A stretch of 33,054 bases of DNA from Paenibacillus caui (GTDB taxonomy: Bacteria > Bacillota > Bacilli > Paenibacillales > Paenibacillaceae), in assembly GCF_019904135.1 (NCBI RefSeq), contig NZ_JAIOGQ010000040.1, positions 1-33,054 of the forward strand. The letters are read 5' to 3'. Shown in pieces: positions 18,798 through 28,226 of the stretch. The notes below the pieces were generated by a model, which was given only the letters and a program-made list of their open reading frames with translations, did not search any database and had not been told where the DNA came from. Every line of letters starts with the position of its first letter. Position 1 is the stretch's first letter. The position numbers and the translations under genes were made by a program.

Positions 18798-19513
18798 ACA
18801 AAGTTGTGACGTCGGGAAAGACTATTGAAGATGCTGTTAAACAAGGATTGGCCATGCTCGGTACGACCGAGGATAAAGTTGCCGTTACCGTGCTTGAGCA
18901 GCCGTCAAGAGGATTTCTGGGTCTGATCGGGACGAAGCCAGCTAAAGTAGAGCTGTCGCTGCCTGCAGCGAATCGTCCGGAATCGGAACTGCCGAAAGAG
19001 GATCAACCGGTCTTTCATGATACCGTGCCGGAACCGGCGCGGGGAGAAGAGGGACAAGGCCGGGATCCTTATGAGGCGGCGGCGTCATTTCTGCGTGAAG
19101 TCGGCGAAACTATGGGTCTCCAGTTGGAAGTGGAGATTAAGAAGAATCGCGAAGGAACGCTGCTGGATATATCCGGCAGCAATTTGGGACTGCTGATTGG
19201 CCGCAGAGGTCAAACGCTGGATGCGCTTCAGTATTTGGCGAACATTGTGGCCAATCGATATTCGAACAGCTTTGTGCGTCTGATTCTGGATGCTGAAAAT
19301 TTCCGGCAGCGCCGGAAGAAAACGTTGGAGGAACTGGCCGAACGGTTGGCTGCCCGGGTAGCTCGGACAGGCAAGGAGGTAGCGCTCGAACCAATGCCTC
19401 CCCAGGAACGAAAGGCGATTCATGCGAAGCTGCAGAATCATCCTGACGTGAGGACGTTCAGTAAAGGCGAGGAGCCGAATCGGCGAGTCGTCATTACGCC
19501 AAGAACCAAGTAA
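18794..19513 (+). CDS. jag: RNA-binding protein Jag (KhpB/EloR type)
   Basis: An N-terminal Jag domain (VVTSGKTIEDAVKQGLAMLG, then GFLGLIGTKPAKVEL) is followed by an acidic linker, a KH domain with LIGRRGQTLDALQYL near 133-147, and a C-terminal R3H domain with ERKAIHAKLQNHPDV. Relatives (KhpB/EloR) bind RNA and influence cell elongation and division. Its ATG overlaps the yidC stop (ATGA), and AAGGAGG lies 13 nt upstream inside yidC. At 239 aa it is longer than B. subtilis Jag, mainly in the linker. Confidence 0.95.
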   Translation: MNKVVTSGKTIEDAVKQGLAMLGTTEDKVAVTVLEQPSRGFLGLIGTKPAKVELSLPAANRPESELPKEDQPVFHDTVPEPARGEEGQGRDPYEAAASFLREVGETMGLQLEVEIKKNREGTLLDISGSNLGLLIGRRGQTLDALQYLANIVANRYSNSFVRLILDAENFRQRRKKTLEELAERLAARVARTGKEVALEPMPPQERKAIHAKLQNHPDVRTFSKGEEPNRRVVITPRTK

Positions 19514-19525
19514 ACAAGCGAACCG

Positions 19526-19563
19526 CAATGACGTACTGCTCCGGCACAACGTCATTGTTTTTT
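19526..19563 (+). terminator. Terminator after jag
   Basis: Stem CAATGACGT / ACGTCATTG with a 14-nt loop followed by TTTTTT. Confidence 0.85.
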
Positions 19564-19601
19564 ATTCTAAAGAACATTGAGGAAGAGGGGAAAGACTTGA
19601 C

Positions 19602-20981
19602 ATGTTAAGCGATACCATTGCTGCGATATCGACAGCTGTAGGAGAAGGCGGTATTGCGGTCATCCGCGTTAGCGGACCTGATTCCATTGCGGAAGTGGGG
19701 CATTTGTTCCGTTCCCGTATTCCGCTAAACGAAGCAGACAGCCATACCGTGCATTACGGTTTTATTATAGATCCTGAAACTTCCGAGAAGCTGGAGGAGG
19801 TTCTGGTCACGATCATGCGTGCTCCCCGTTCCTTCACGACGGAAGATATAGTGGAGATCAGTACCCACGGCGGTGTCATTTCCGTGAAACGGGTCATGGA
19901 CCTTTTGCTTCAGCAATCCAAGATTCGGCTTGCGGAGCCGGGGGAATTTACGAAGCGGGCTTTCCTGAACGGAAGAATTGACCTTTCTCAGGCTGAGGCT
20001 GTCATTGATCTGATCCGGTCGAAATCGGACCGGGCCTTCTCGGTGGCTCTGAAGCAGGTGGGAGGACAGCTTTCGGGAAAAATAAAAGAAATGCGTCATA
20101 CGCTGGTAGAGACGCTTGCGCATATTGAAGTCAACATCGATTATCCGGAGCATGATGTCGAATCGATGACGACCGGGTTTATCAAGGACCGCTGCAGCCA
20201 GGTAGTGGACCAGATTGAACGGCTGCTGAAGACGGCAAACGAAGGTAAAATTTTGCGGGAAGGCATTACTACAGCGATTGTTGGTCGTCCGAATGTCGGC
20301 AAATCATCGTTGATGAATGCGCTGACGCGGGAGAATAAAGCCATTGTGACGGATATTCCGGGGACAACGCGGGATGTGATTGAGGAGTATGTAACCATCA
20401 ATAATATTCCTCTCAAATTGCTCGATACCGCCGGGATTCGCGAGACGCTTGATGTAGTCGAAAAAATCGGAGTGGAGCGTTCCAAAGCTGCCGTGGATGA
20501 AGCAGACCTGATCCTGTTCGTATTGAACGGGGCGGAGCCGCTGCATGAGGATGAGCGGGTTCTAATCGAAAGCATCCGCCATCGTCAGGTGCTTGTCCTG
20601 ATCAATAAGGTTGATTTGCCGCAGCAGCTGGACCGAAATGCGCTGCGGACGTATTTTGCAGAGGATCAGATGGTTGAGCTGTCGGTGAAAACTCATGATG
20701 GTTTGCAGCGGCTTGAAGAGGCGATTACGAACCTGTTCTTTGGGGGAAAGCTGGAATCCGGCGATTTGACCTACGTCAGCAACGTGCGGCATATTGCGCT
20801 GCTGAAGAAGGCCAAGCAATCGCTGCTGGATGCTTATGAAGCGGCAGATAGCGGCATCCCGATTGATATTATGCAAATCGATGTCCGATTGGCCTGGGAA
20901 CAATTAGGCGAGGTGATCGGCGATTCAGCGCCGGATGCGCTGCTGGATCAGATTTTCTCGCAATTTTGTCTGGGCAAATAA
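19602..20981 (+). CDS. mnmE: tRNA modification GTPase MnmE
   Basis: Together with MnmG it installs the (carboxy)aminomethyl group on the wobble uridine of several tRNAs. The N-terminal formyl-THF binding domain starts with the typical DTIAAISTAVGEGGIAVIRV. The embedded G domain shows G1 GRPNVGKS (228-235), G2 DIPGTTRD (251-258), G3 DTAG (275-278) and G4 NKVD (about 334-337). The C-terminal catalytic motif is FCLGK, a conservative form of C(I/L/V)GK. The length, 459 aa, is normal. It is followed by its partner mnmG. Confidence 0.98.
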   Translation: MLSDTIAAISTAVGEGGIAVIRVSGPDSIAEVGHLFRSRIPLNEADSHTVHYGFIIDPETSEKLEEVLVTIMRAPRSFTTEDIVEISTHGGVISVKRVMDLLLQQSKIRLAEPGEFTKRAFLNGRIDLSQAEAVIDLIRSKSDRAFSVALKQVGGQLSGKIKEMRHTLVETLAHIEVNIDYPEHDVESMTTGFIKDRCSQVVDQIERLLKTANEGKILREGITTAIVGRPNVGKSSLMNALTRENKAIVTDIPGTTRDVIEEYVTINNIPLKLLDTAGIRETLDVVEKIGVERSKAAVDEADLILFVLNGAEPLHEDERVLIESIRHRQVLVLINKVDLPQQLDRNALRTYFAEDQMVELSVKTHDGLQRLEEAITNLFFGGKLESGDLTYVSNVRHIALLKKAKQSLLDAYEAADSGIPIDIMQIDVRLAWEQLGEVIGDSAPDALLDQIFSQFCLGK

Positions 20982-21002
20982 ATGCAAAATGCAGGAAATG
21001 CG

Positions 21003-21030
21003 TTTATCCGGCTGCACTTCATGGTATCAT
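21003..21030 (+). promoter_or_regulatory. Candidate mnmG promoter
   Basis: Extended -10 TGG-TATCAT (21022-21030) with a weak -35 TTTATC (21003-21008) and 16-nt spacer. It leaves an AT-rich leader of about 90 nt before mnmG. Confidence 0.35.
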
Positions 21031-21123
21031 GGTAGAGCAGCTCATTTTAAATTTAATCCATTCAGGGTTTTGAAAATCCTAACAAATATATAAATTACAC
21101 AAAAAATAAAGGAGGTATTCGTA

Positions 21124-23013
21124 ATGAGCTATGTAGCAGGAAGCTACGATGTTATCGTTGTCGGTGCGGGTCATGCGGGTTCTGAAGCGGCTTTGGCTGC
21201 TGCTCGCATGGGCTGCCGTACACTCATGGTGACGATTAACTTGGATATGATTGCGTTCATGCCATGCAACCCGTCGATCGGCGGGCCCGCCAAAGGACAT
21301 GTCGTCCGTGAGATTGATGCGCTTGGCGGGGAAATGGGCCGCAATATTGATAAGACATTTATTCAAATGCGTATGCTGAACACAGGGAAAGGGCCAGCCG
21401 TTCACGCGCTTCGCGCGCAAGCTGACAAATTCCTGTACCAGCATGCGATGAAAGAAACAATGGAACGTGAACCGAACCTGACGCTTCGTCAGGGGATGGT
21501 GGAAGAACTGATTGTGGAAGACGGACAGTGTGTTGGAGTGATTACGAAGACTGGCGCCGAATACCGGGCAAAAGCCGTCGTGCTTACAACCGGCACGTAT
21601 CTGCGCGGCAAGATCATTATGGGTGAGCTGATGTATGAGAGCGGACCGAATAATCAGCAGCCTTCCGTGGGTCTTGCGCACCATTTGAGGGAGCTCGGGT
21701 TTGAGTTGGTTCGTTTTAAGACCGGTACTCCGCCTCGTGTGCACAAGGATACGATTGATTTTTCCCAAACTGAAATTCAACCCGGAGACGATAAGCCGAA
21801 ATTCTTCTCCTATGAAACAAAAGGATCGGACAACGAACAGCTGCCATGCTGGTTGACTTATACTTCGGTAGACACTCATGAAATCATCAATGCGAATTTG
21901 CACCGCGCTCCAATGTTCTCTGGTGTAATTGAGGGAACGGGGCCTAGATATTGCCCGTCTATTGAAGATAAGATTGTACGCTTCAGCGATAAGCCGAAGC
22001 ATCAGATTTTTCTGGAGCCGGAAGGCAAGAACACATCGGAATATTACGTACAAGGCTTGTCAACAAGTATGCCAGAGGATGTACAGTTGAATATTCTTCG
22101 TTCCATCCCTGGCTTGCAAAATGTTGAGATGATGCGTACAGGCTATGCGATTGAATATGATGCCATCGTGCCAACCCAATTGTGGCCGTCTCTGGAGACG
22201 AAACGTCTGCCCGGATTGTTTACGGCCGGTCAAATCAACGGAACCTCCGGCTATGAAGAAGCGGCCGGTCAAGGCATTATGGCCGGAATCAATGCGGCGC
22301 GGAAAGTGCAAGGCAAAGATCCTGTCGTCCTGAACCGTTCTGAGGGCTACATTGGCGTTCTGATCGACGATCTGGTGACCAAAGGAACTAATGAACCTTA
22401 TCGTTTGCTTACCTCGCGTGCGGAATATCGTCTTCTGCTGCGTCATGACAATGCGGACTTACGCCTTACGCCGATCGGTTATGAAATCGGATTGATTTCG
22501 CCTGAACGTCACAGCCAATTTTTGGATAAAAAACACAAAGTAGAACAAGAAATCGAACGTTTGCAAAAGACGAAGGTTAAGCCTTCTGATGTGAACCCGC
22601 TGCTTGTGGAGAACGGTTCGGCGCCGATTCAGGATGGCAGCAACTTGCTGACGATTTTGCGGCGTCCCGAAATAACTTATGATTTGATTCATTCCTTGTT
22701 CCCCTCGGATATCGAACTTGATGAAGAGACGAGAGAACAGGTTGAGATTCAGGTGAAATACGCTGGGTACATTGAGAAGCAGCTGGTTCATGTTGAACGG
22801 CTGCAAAAGATGGAGCAGAAGAAAATTCCGGATTCCATCGAATACGAAGACATTCAAGGACTGGCTATAGAAGCGCGGCAAAAGCTTGCCCAAATCCGTC
22901 CGATTTCCATCGGCCAAGCCTCCCGGATTTCCGGTGTAACACCGGCCGATATCTCGATTCTGCTTGTCTACCTGGAGCATTTCAACCGGGTGACGGCATC
23001 GAGAGAGGGGTAA
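21124..23013 (+). CDS. mnmG: tRNA uridine-5-carboxymethylaminomethyl synthesis enzyme MnmG
   Basis: FAD-dependent partner of MnmE. The Rossmann motif [19 protein letters not shown] starts near residue 12. The GidA signatures [12 protein letters not shown] and TGTYLRGKI are present, and [16 protein letters not shown] closes the FAD site. A helical C-terminal domain (about 550-629) binds MnmE and tRNA. AAAGGAGG precedes the ATG. The length (629 aa) matches the family. rsmG follows after 9 nt and is probably cotranscribed. Confidence 0.98.
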   Translation: MSYVAGSYDVIVVGAGHAGSEAALAAARMGCRTLMVTINLDMIAFMPCNPSIGGPAKGHVVREIDALGGEMGRNIDKTFIQMRMLNTGKGPAVHALRAQADKFLYQHAMKETMEREPNLTLRQGMVEELIVEDGQCVGVITKTGAEYRAKAVVLTTGTYLRGKIIMGELMYESGPNNQQPSVGLAHHLRELGFELVRFKTGTPPRVHKDTIDFSQTEIQPGDDKPKFFSYETKGSDNEQLPCWLTYTSVDTHEIINANLHRAPMFSGVIEGTGPRYCPSIEDKIVRFSDKPKHQIFLEPEGKNTSEYYVQGLSTSMPEDVQLNILRSIPGLQNVEMMRTGYAIEYDAIVPTQLWPSLETKRLPGLFTAGQINGTSGYEEAAGQGIMAGINAARKVQGKDPVVLNRSEGYIGVLIDDLVTKGTNEPYRLLTSRAEYRLLLRHDNADLRLTPIGYEIGLISPERHSQFLDKKHKVEQEIERLQKTKVKPSDVNPLLVENGSAPIQDGSNLLTILRRPEITYDLIHSLFPSDIELDEETREQVEIQVKYAGYIEKQLVHVERLQKMEQKKIPDSIEYEDIQGLAIEARQKLAQIRPISIGQASRISGVTPADISILLVYLEHFNRVTASREG

Positions 23014-23022
23014 TGACGAAGC

Positions 23023-23745
23023 ATGGATGATGTTCAATCCCAGTTTACCGGACTGCTTGAGCAGCGAGGGATCAGGCTGAATGATCGGCAGCTTGATCAG
23101 TTTGAGAGCTACTACCTGGAACTGGTCAGCTGGAATGAAAAAATGAATCTTACCGGCATTACGGACCGGGAAGAGGTATATATTAAACATTTTTACGATT
23201 CGTTATCGCTTGCTTTTTATGTAAACATGGAAGGGAAAAATGCGATAGCGGACATCGGCTCAGGAGCAGGATTTCCGGGTATTCCGTTAAAGATTGCTTT
23301 TCCTCATCTAAAGCTGACGATTGTTGATTCGCTTAACAAGCGCATTCAATTTCTGCAGCACGTTGTAGGCGAGCTGAAGCTGGATGAAGTGCAGTTGATT
23401 CATGGTCGCGCCGAAGATGTGGCTCGTAAGCCGGAACATCGCGACTCTTATGATCTGGTAACGGCGCGTGCAGTAGCCAAGTTGGCTGTATTGAATGAAT
23501 TTTGCCTGCCCTTTGTCAAGGTGGGTGGAGTGTTCGCAGCTATGAAAGGTACCGATCTGGCTGAGGAGGTAAAGGAAGCAGCACGCAGTTTGAAGGAGCT
23601 AAAAGGTGTGCTTCTGGAAGCGTTCCAGTTCACACTGCCAGTATCCGAATCCAATCGTCATATTCTTGTGGTGAAGAAGAGCAATCCGACTCCTGGCAAG
23701 TATCCGCGAAAAGCAGGAACTCCACTGAAATCACCGCTTGTATAG
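23023..23745 (+). CDS. rsmG: 16S rRNA (guanine-N7)-methyltransferase RsmG
   Basis: Methylates G527 of 16S rRNA using S-adenosylmethionine; loss gives low-level streptomycin resistance in other bacteria. The SAM-binding motif ADIGSGAGFPGIPLKI lies at about 76-91, followed by LTIVDSLNKRIQFL and LVTARAVAKL. The length, 240 aa, is normal. It starts 9 nt after mnmG with a GAGAGGGG site inside the mnmG end, and ends the operon at the terminator at 23981. Confidence 0.97.
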   Translation: MDDVQSQFTGLLEQRGIRLNDRQLDQFESYYLELVSWNEKMNLTGITDREEVYIKHFYDSLSLAFYVNMEGKNAIADIGSGAGFPGIPLKIAFPHLKLTIVDSLNKRIQFLQHVVGELKLDEVQLIHGRAEDVARKPEHRDSYDLVTARAVAKLAVLNEFCLPFVKVGGVFAAMKGTDLAEEVKEAARSLKELKGVLLEAFQFTLPVSESNRHILVVKKSNPTPGKYPRKAGTPLKSPLV

Positions 23746-23980
23746 ATTTTGGGGTGTTCCACGAAGTCTAATTTTTTTGAGAACTATCTATCTCTATATA
23801 CCTGTAGGTAAGGATAGGGATTTCACTTTGGTTACTGCCTGAAAAAATCGGAGTACTGCTGGTTTATGCTAATAGCGATGCTCGTTTCCCGATTATGTTG
23901 GCAAGGAACGGGTCTCCTTTCGCGGTAACCTTGTCTCTTTGTTCGCCAGTTATGATTAGGTAGTTTGTTTGGTTAGTATG

Positions 23981-24007
23981 GGGGTGCCTAGGGCACCCCT
24001 TATTTTT
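23981..24007 (+). terminator. Terminator of the mnmG-rsmG operon
   Basis: GC-rich stem GGGGTGCC / GGCACCCC with a 3-nt loop, followed by TTATTTTTT. It lies 235 nt after the rsmG stop; the stretch between shows no supported gene. Confidence 0.85.
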
Positions 24008-24039
24008 TACAGTTTTCTGATACAACCATAGAGATAACC

Positions 24040-24055
24040 TGTTCCACGTGAAACA
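24040..24055 (+). promoter_or_regulatory. parS site 1 (ParB loading site)
   Basis: TGTTCCACGTGAAACA is an exact match to the Bacillota parS consensus TGTTNCACGTGAAACA. It lies between rsmG and noc, flanked by AGATAA (24032-24037) and TTATCT (24057-24062) as near-symmetric outer arms. Confidence 0.95.
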
Positions 24056-24262
24056 ATTATCTGTGAAACGTAAAAATACGTCTCTGAATATAATAGGATT
24101 ATAGAGAAAAAAGTGGTAGAATAGAGTTATCCCGCAAACTTCTTTGGATGTATTTTTTTGCAGTATCATGTGCTTTTTTAATACAGTTAATTGCAAATCA
24201 TGGACCTAATGATCTGCAAAGTTTTACATAAGAAAAGTCGGCGTGGGTAAATGAAATTCCGG

Positions 24263-24308
24263 TAAGACAGTGCAGTCTTAAGGGAAGTCATAAAGAAATG
24301 TCTTTATG
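24263..24308 (+). promoter_or_regulatory. Two hairpins in the noc leader
   Basis: TAAGAC-agtgca-GTCTTA (24263-24280) and CATAAAGA-aatg-TCTTTATG (24289-24308) lie in tandem, ending 13 nt before the AGGTGG ribosome site. No T run follows. A role in noc translation or RNA stability is inference. Confidence 0.4.
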
Positions 24309-24338
24309 AAACTATGAAATTAGGTGGTAATCTGCGGA

Positions 24339-25154
24339 ATGAAAGAACAATTTTCTAAATTGTTTGGTTTAACCGAGCGAAACGTCGGGGATGAAGTGAA
24401 GCAAATTCCTGTTGAGGAGATTGTTGGGAGCCCTTATCAGCCTCGAACCATTTTTGATGATGAGAAGATTGATGAGTTGTGCCAAACGATCAAAACACAT
24501 GGGGTCATCCAGCCTATTGTTGTCCGCTATCGTAATAACACTTATGAAATCATAGCCGGCGAACGGCGATGGAGAGCGGTCAAAAAACTTGGTTGGGACA
24601 CGATTCCAGCCATTGTTCGGGAATTTAATGATTCGCAAGCAGCTTCGATTGCTTTAATTGAAAATCTCCAACGAGAAGGCCTGACCTCAATCGAAGAAGC
24701 GTTGGCTTATCAGAATTTGATTGATCTTCATCAATTGACCCAGGAGAGCCTCGCTCAAAGGCTGGGTAAGAGCCAATCGACGATCGCCAATAAAATCCGT
24801 CTGCTTCAATTGCCGGAAGTGGTAAAGACCGCATTAATGGAACGGAAAATAACAGAACGTCATGCTCGTGCGCTATTGTCACTGGATACCGAAGAACTGC
24901 AGTTGAAGGTTCTTGAAGAAATCATTGCCAAAGAGTTGAACGTGAAACAGACGGAAGCGCGTATTGCTTTTTATAAAGAAGTTTCGAAAATTAAAAAGAA
25001 GAAACGGATATCTTTTACCAAAGATGTTCGTCTTGCCTTGAATACCATTCGTCAATCCATTGATATGGTGAATGATTCCGGTTTACAGATTAAAACATCG
25101 GAAACGGATCATGAAGACCATTATGAAATCATAATCCAAATCCCTAAACGGTAA
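24339..25154 (+). CDS. noc: Nucleoid occlusion protein Noc
   Basis: A ParB-family protein that spreads from its own DNA sites and keeps the division machinery off the nucleoid. The N-terminal [11 protein letters not shown] is an amphipathic helix like the B. subtilis Noc membrane anchor. The CTP-binding box AGERRWRAV and ENLQREG follow. The helix-turn-helix [19 protein letters not shown] has Q and K where ParB usually has R and a small residue, the Noc-type specificity pattern. The GTG at 24324 is in frame but has no ribosome site; AGGTGG suits the ATG at 24339 (271 aa), and the N-terminus then aligns with Noc. It is followed by a terminator before parA. Confidence 0.93.
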   Translation: MKEQFSKLFGLTERNVGDEVKQIPVEEIVGSPYQPRTIFDDEKIDELCQTIKTHGVIQPIVVRYRNNTYEIIAGERRWRAVKKLGWDTIPAIVREFNDSQAASIALIENLQREGLTSIEEALAYQNLIDLHQLTQESLAQRLGKSQSTIANKIRLLQLPEVVKTALMERKITERHARALLSLDTEELQLKVLEEIIAKELNVKQTEARIAFYKEVSKIKKKKRISFTKDVRLALNTIRQSIDMVNDSGLQIKTSETDHEDHYEIIIQIPKR

Positions 25155-25175
25155 TGGATAGATAAGTGATCAGGG

Positions 25176-25198
25176 AGCGGCAGGAAGAGCCGCTTTTT
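25176..25198 (+). terminator. Terminator between noc and parA
   Basis: Stem AGCGGC / GCCGCT with a 7-nt loop and a T run. Confidence 0.75.
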
Positions 25199-25278
25199 GT
25201 GTCTTTTTGTAGTTGCAGCTGAAGAAATACAACGATAGATCTACAAGAAGATTTCTTATAAATATTGAGGTGAACAGG

Positions 25279-26040
25279 TTGTCTAAAACTATTGCCATAG
25301 CTAATCAGAAGGGCGGGGTCGGCAAAACGACGACATCCGTTAATTTGGGTGCTGGCCTTGCGATGTTAGGGAAGAAAGTTTTACTAATTGATATTGACCC
25401 GCAGGGCAATACAACGAGTGGTATTGGAATTAATAAGGCAGACGTGCCGAATTGTATTTATGATGTGCTCATCAACGAAATACATCCGAAAGAGGCGATC
25501 ACGCCAACGCAAATTGAAGGGCTTGACGTGATTGCTGCAACGATTCAGCTAGCTGGTGCGGAGATTGAACTGGTTCCTACCATTTCCAGGGAAGTGCGCT
25601 TAAAGAAAGCGATCCAGCTAGTAAAAAATGATTATGACTATATTCTGATTGATTGCCCTCCTTCATTGGGGATATTGACATTGAACTCTCTCACAGCTGC
25701 CGATTCTGTGTTAATTCCGATTCAATGTGAATTTTATGCGCTTGAGGGATTGAGCCAGCTGCTGAATACGGTGCGCTTGGTTCAGAAGCATTTGAATACC
25801 TCATTGGAGATTGAAGGCGTTCTGCTCACGATGTTTGACGCCAGAACGAATTTAGGGATACAGGTGATTGAGGAAGTGAAAAAGTACTTCCAGCAAAAGG
25901 TATATAAAACCGTAATTCCTCGCAATGTCCGTTTAAGTGAAGCGCCATCGCACGGTCAGTCGATTATGACCTACGACCCTCGCTCCAAGGGAGCGGAGGT
26001 TTATCTTGAGTTAGCAAAGGAAGTGGTTTCGTATGAGTAA
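25279..26040 (+). CDS. parA: Chromosome partitioning ATPase ParA (Soj)
   Basis: A deviant Walker ATPase that binds DNA as an ATP dimer, works with ParB in origin segregation and regulates DnaA in Bacillus. The deviant Walker A KGGVGKTT starts at residue 11, IDIDPQGN lies near 39-46, and IDCPPSLG is present. The frame is open to an upstream start at 25213, but GAGGTG precedes the TTG at 25279. Starting there gives 253 aa, exactly the length of Soj, with Walker A near the N-terminus as usual. It overlaps parB by 8 nt, so the two are translationally coupled. Confidence 0.97.
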   Translation: MSKTIAIANQKGGVGKTTTSVNLGAGLAMLGKKVLLIDIDPQGNTTSGIGINKADVPNCIYDVLINEIHPKEAITPTQIEGLDVIAATIQLAGAEIELVPTISREVRLKKAIQLVKNDYDYILIDCPPSLGILTLNSLTAADSVLIPIQCEFYALEGLSQLLNTVRLVQKHLNTSLEIEGVLLTMFDARTNLGIQVIEEVKKYFQQKVYKTVIPRNVRLSEAPSHGQSIMTYDPRSKGAEVYLELAKEVVSYE

Positions 26041-26872
26041 ACGCCTTGGTAAAGGACTTGATGCTCTGATTCCTTCGCTATCTGTTAATGAAGATGACAA
26101 AGTGGTGGAAATCGCATTAAAACAGCTTCGCGCCAATCCTTATCAGCCAAGAAAATCGTTTGACGAAGAGGCGATCAAAGAGCTCGCCGAATCCATCCGT
26201 CAACACGGAGTTATTCAGCCGATCATTGTCCGCAGTGTGCTTAAGGGCTATGAAATCATAGCCGGCGAACGAAGATTTCGTGCCTCCCAGTATTGCGGCA
26301 AAGAGACCATCCCTGCCGTTGTCCGGAATTTTACAGACCAGCAGGTTATGGAAATTGCTTTGATCGAAAACTTACAGCGTGAAAATTTGAATGCCATGGA
26401 AGTAGCCGTAGCTTATCAAGGGTTAATGGACCAATTTAACCTTACCCAGGAAGAGCTTTCACTGAAGGTGGGAAAATCTCGCTCGCATATTGCCAACTTT
26501 TTAAGATTGCTGGCGCTGCCCGAAGAAGTGAAGGATTATGTTTCACGTGGAACATTATCAATGGGACACGCAAGAGCGCTAGTAGGATTGAAGAATCCGG
26601 AAGTCATCAAGCAGTTAGCCAAGCAGTGTATTGAACAGGAATGGAGCGTAAGGGAGTTGGAGGAAGCCGTCCAGCAACCGGATCGAAAGGGTAAAGATAA
26701 GCCGAAACCTCAGACGAAAAAGAGAGATCCTTATATTGAAGAAGTAGAAGAGACACTGCGAGATCGTTATAAAACAACCGTAAAGATCAAATCGAATAAG
26801 GATAAAGGTAAAATCGAAATCAACTATTACAGTCAGCAGGATCTGCAGCGTTTGCTCGATTTGCTTCAATAA
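26033..26872 (+). CDS. parB: Chromosome partitioning protein ParB (Spo0J)
   Basis: A CTP-dependent DNA clamp loaded at parS that recruits SMC and drives origin segregation; in Bacillus it is also needed for sporulation. It shows [20 protein letters not shown] (CTP box), IENLQREN and the helix-turn-helix LSLKVGKSRSHIANFLRLL with R at the parS-specificity position. The C-terminal dimerisation domain ends QQDLQRLLDLL. It is 279 aa (Spo0J 282). A parS site lies inside its own coding sequence, as in B. subtilis. Confidence 0.97.
   Translation: MSKRLGKGLDALIPSLSVNEDDKVVEIALKQLRANPYQPRKSFDEEAIKELAESIRQHGVIQPIIVRSVLKGYEIIAGERRFRASQYCGKETIPAVVRNFTDQQVMEIALIENLQRENLNAMEVAVAYQGLMDQFNLTQEELSLKVGKSRSHIANFLRLLALPEEVKDYVSRGTLSMGHARALVGLKNPEVIKQLAKQCIEQEWSVRELEEAVQQPDRKGKDKPKPQTKKRDPYIEEVEETLRDRYKTTVKIKSNKDKGKIEINYYSQQDLQRLLDLLQ
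26539..26554 (-). promoter_or_regulatory. parS site 2, inside parB
   Basis: TGTTTCACGTGGAACA on the plus strand is the exact reverse complement of site 1, so this parS points the opposite way, 2.5 kb away. It encodes parB residues without disturbing the frame. Confidence 0.93.
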
Positions 26873-26873
26873 G

Positions 26874-26917
26874 AGAAGACGACATATCTGTCTTGAACGA
26901 AGATGGGTGTGTCTTCT
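26874..26917 (+). terminator. Possible terminator after parB
   Basis: AGAAGAC and GTCTTCT can pair around a 30-nt loop and are followed by a short TTT. Weak. Confidence 0.3.
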
Positions 26918-27001
26918 TTGTGGATGAAGTTAAGATAGCAAATGGTACGTCATTCAACAAGCAAATGAAGTAGGCCATATAGTGCAAGGGGAGGGAGAAC
27001 A

Positions 27002-28159
27002 CTGGAAGCAAAGGAAATCATTTATTTGGATCATGCTGCGACTTCCTGGCCTAAGCCAAAGTCAGTCGTTCAGGCAGTCTTGGAATCGATGTCCGGAGTC
27101 GCTGGAAGCCCCGGTAGAGGAACTCATGGAATGTCTTTGCAAGCAGGACGAATGATGAATAAAGCGAGAATGGCACTCTCCAAACTGCTCGGCTTCAGCA
27201 ACCCGAATGATGTAGCTTTCACCAATAACGCAACCATGGCGCTTAATTTAGCGATAAAAGGTTTGGTCAAGCCAGGGGATCACGTCATTACCACGATGCT
27301 GGAGCATAATTCGGTAAGAAGACCGCTCGAATATTTGAAGCGGACCTCCAATATTGAGGTTGATTATGTACCGGTCGAGCCATCCGGAGAAATGGATTTT
27401 CAGGCTCTGAAAGGCTTGTTCCGTTCTAATACCCGGGTGGTTATTGCCACTCACAGTTCAAATTTGTTAGGGTGCATTTTGTCAATCCGGGAACTGGCCG
27501 AGCTGGCTCATGAGCATGGGGCGGTCATGCTTGTAGATGGTGCACAAACAGTAGGCCACTATCCAATCCATGCGGAGGACATGAAACTGGATTTGTTGGC
27601 ATTTCCTGGTCATAAGGGGTTGCTTGGACCTCAGGGCACAGGGGGGCTTTACATCCATCCGGAAATCAATTTGGAGCCCCAGATGCATGGTGGAACCGGA
27701 AGCCAGTCCGAACAACCGGAACAGCCTGATATCAGACCAGAACGTTATGAAGCTGGAACCCCCAATGTACCCGGGATTGCGGGCCTTGCAGCAGGCGTGG
27801 AAGAAATTTACAAAATTGGTGTAGAGCCTATTTACAATCATGAATGGACATTAACTCAACAGATTATAGAGGGGCTTCAAGAATTGAAGGGGATCCGGAT
27901 TTTGGGTCCAAAGCTTGGAGTTGCCCGAACCGGAATTGTTTCCTTCGTGCTTGAAAATCAGGATCCGGCACAAACGGCCTTTGAGCTTGATCGGCAATAT
28001 GGAATTGCGGTCAGGGCAGGATATCACTGTACACCACTTGGGCATGAATCAGCCTGCACTTTAAATACTGGGGCGGTCCGGGTGAGTGTTGGACATACTA
28101 CAGAGGAGCAGGAAATCGATGCTTTGCTCAGGGCCGTTTACCAATTGAGCCAAAGATAG
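27002..28159 (+). CDS. Cysteine desulfurase family protein
   Basis: A class V PLP enzyme of the NifS/SufS fold, close to the cysteine-desulfurase-like family typified by E. faecalis EF2568. The PLP lysine is in AFPGHKGLLG (about residue 205), DGAQTVGH binds the cofactor, and the catalytic cysteine is in RAGYHCTPLGH (about 343). It would take sulfur (or selenium) from cysteine for transfer to an acceptor. No ATG, GTG or TTG lies ahead of the conserved IIYLDHAATSWPKP. The good site GGGGAGGG places initiation at a CTG (27002); a TTG at 27026 would remove the first beta strand. Length 385 aa. A possible S/Se-carrier protein (DUF3343) lies two genes downstream. Confidence 0.88.
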   Translation: MEAKEIIYLDHAATSWPKPKSVVQAVLESMSGVAGSPGRGTHGMSLQAGRMMNKARMALSKLLGFSNPNDVAFTNNATMALNLAIKGLVKPGDHVITTMLEHNSVRRPLEYLKRTSNIEVDYVPVEPSGEMDFQALKGLFRSNTRVVIATHSSNLLGCILSIRELAELAHEHGAVMLVDGAQTVGHYPIHAEDMKLDLLAFPGHKGLLGPQGTGGLYIHPEINLEPQMHGGTGSQSEQPEQPDIRPERYEAGTPNVPGIAGLAAGVEEIYKIGVEPIYNHEWTLTQQIIEGLQELKGIRILGPKLGVARTGIVSFVLENQDPAQTAFELDRQYGIAVRAGYHCTPLGHESACTLNTGAVRVSVGHTTEEQEIDALLRAVYQLSQR

Positions 28160-28226
28160 AAACAATATCGGTGTGATATGGCGTGCAGGCGGAACATCGG
28201 GTATTAAAAAGGAGAAGAACACAGAC

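Noticed and set aside
23864..24196. 110-codon minus-strand frame between rsmG and noc
   Set aside because: It reads through the terminator and parS in antisense, with no ribosome site and no recognisable motifs.
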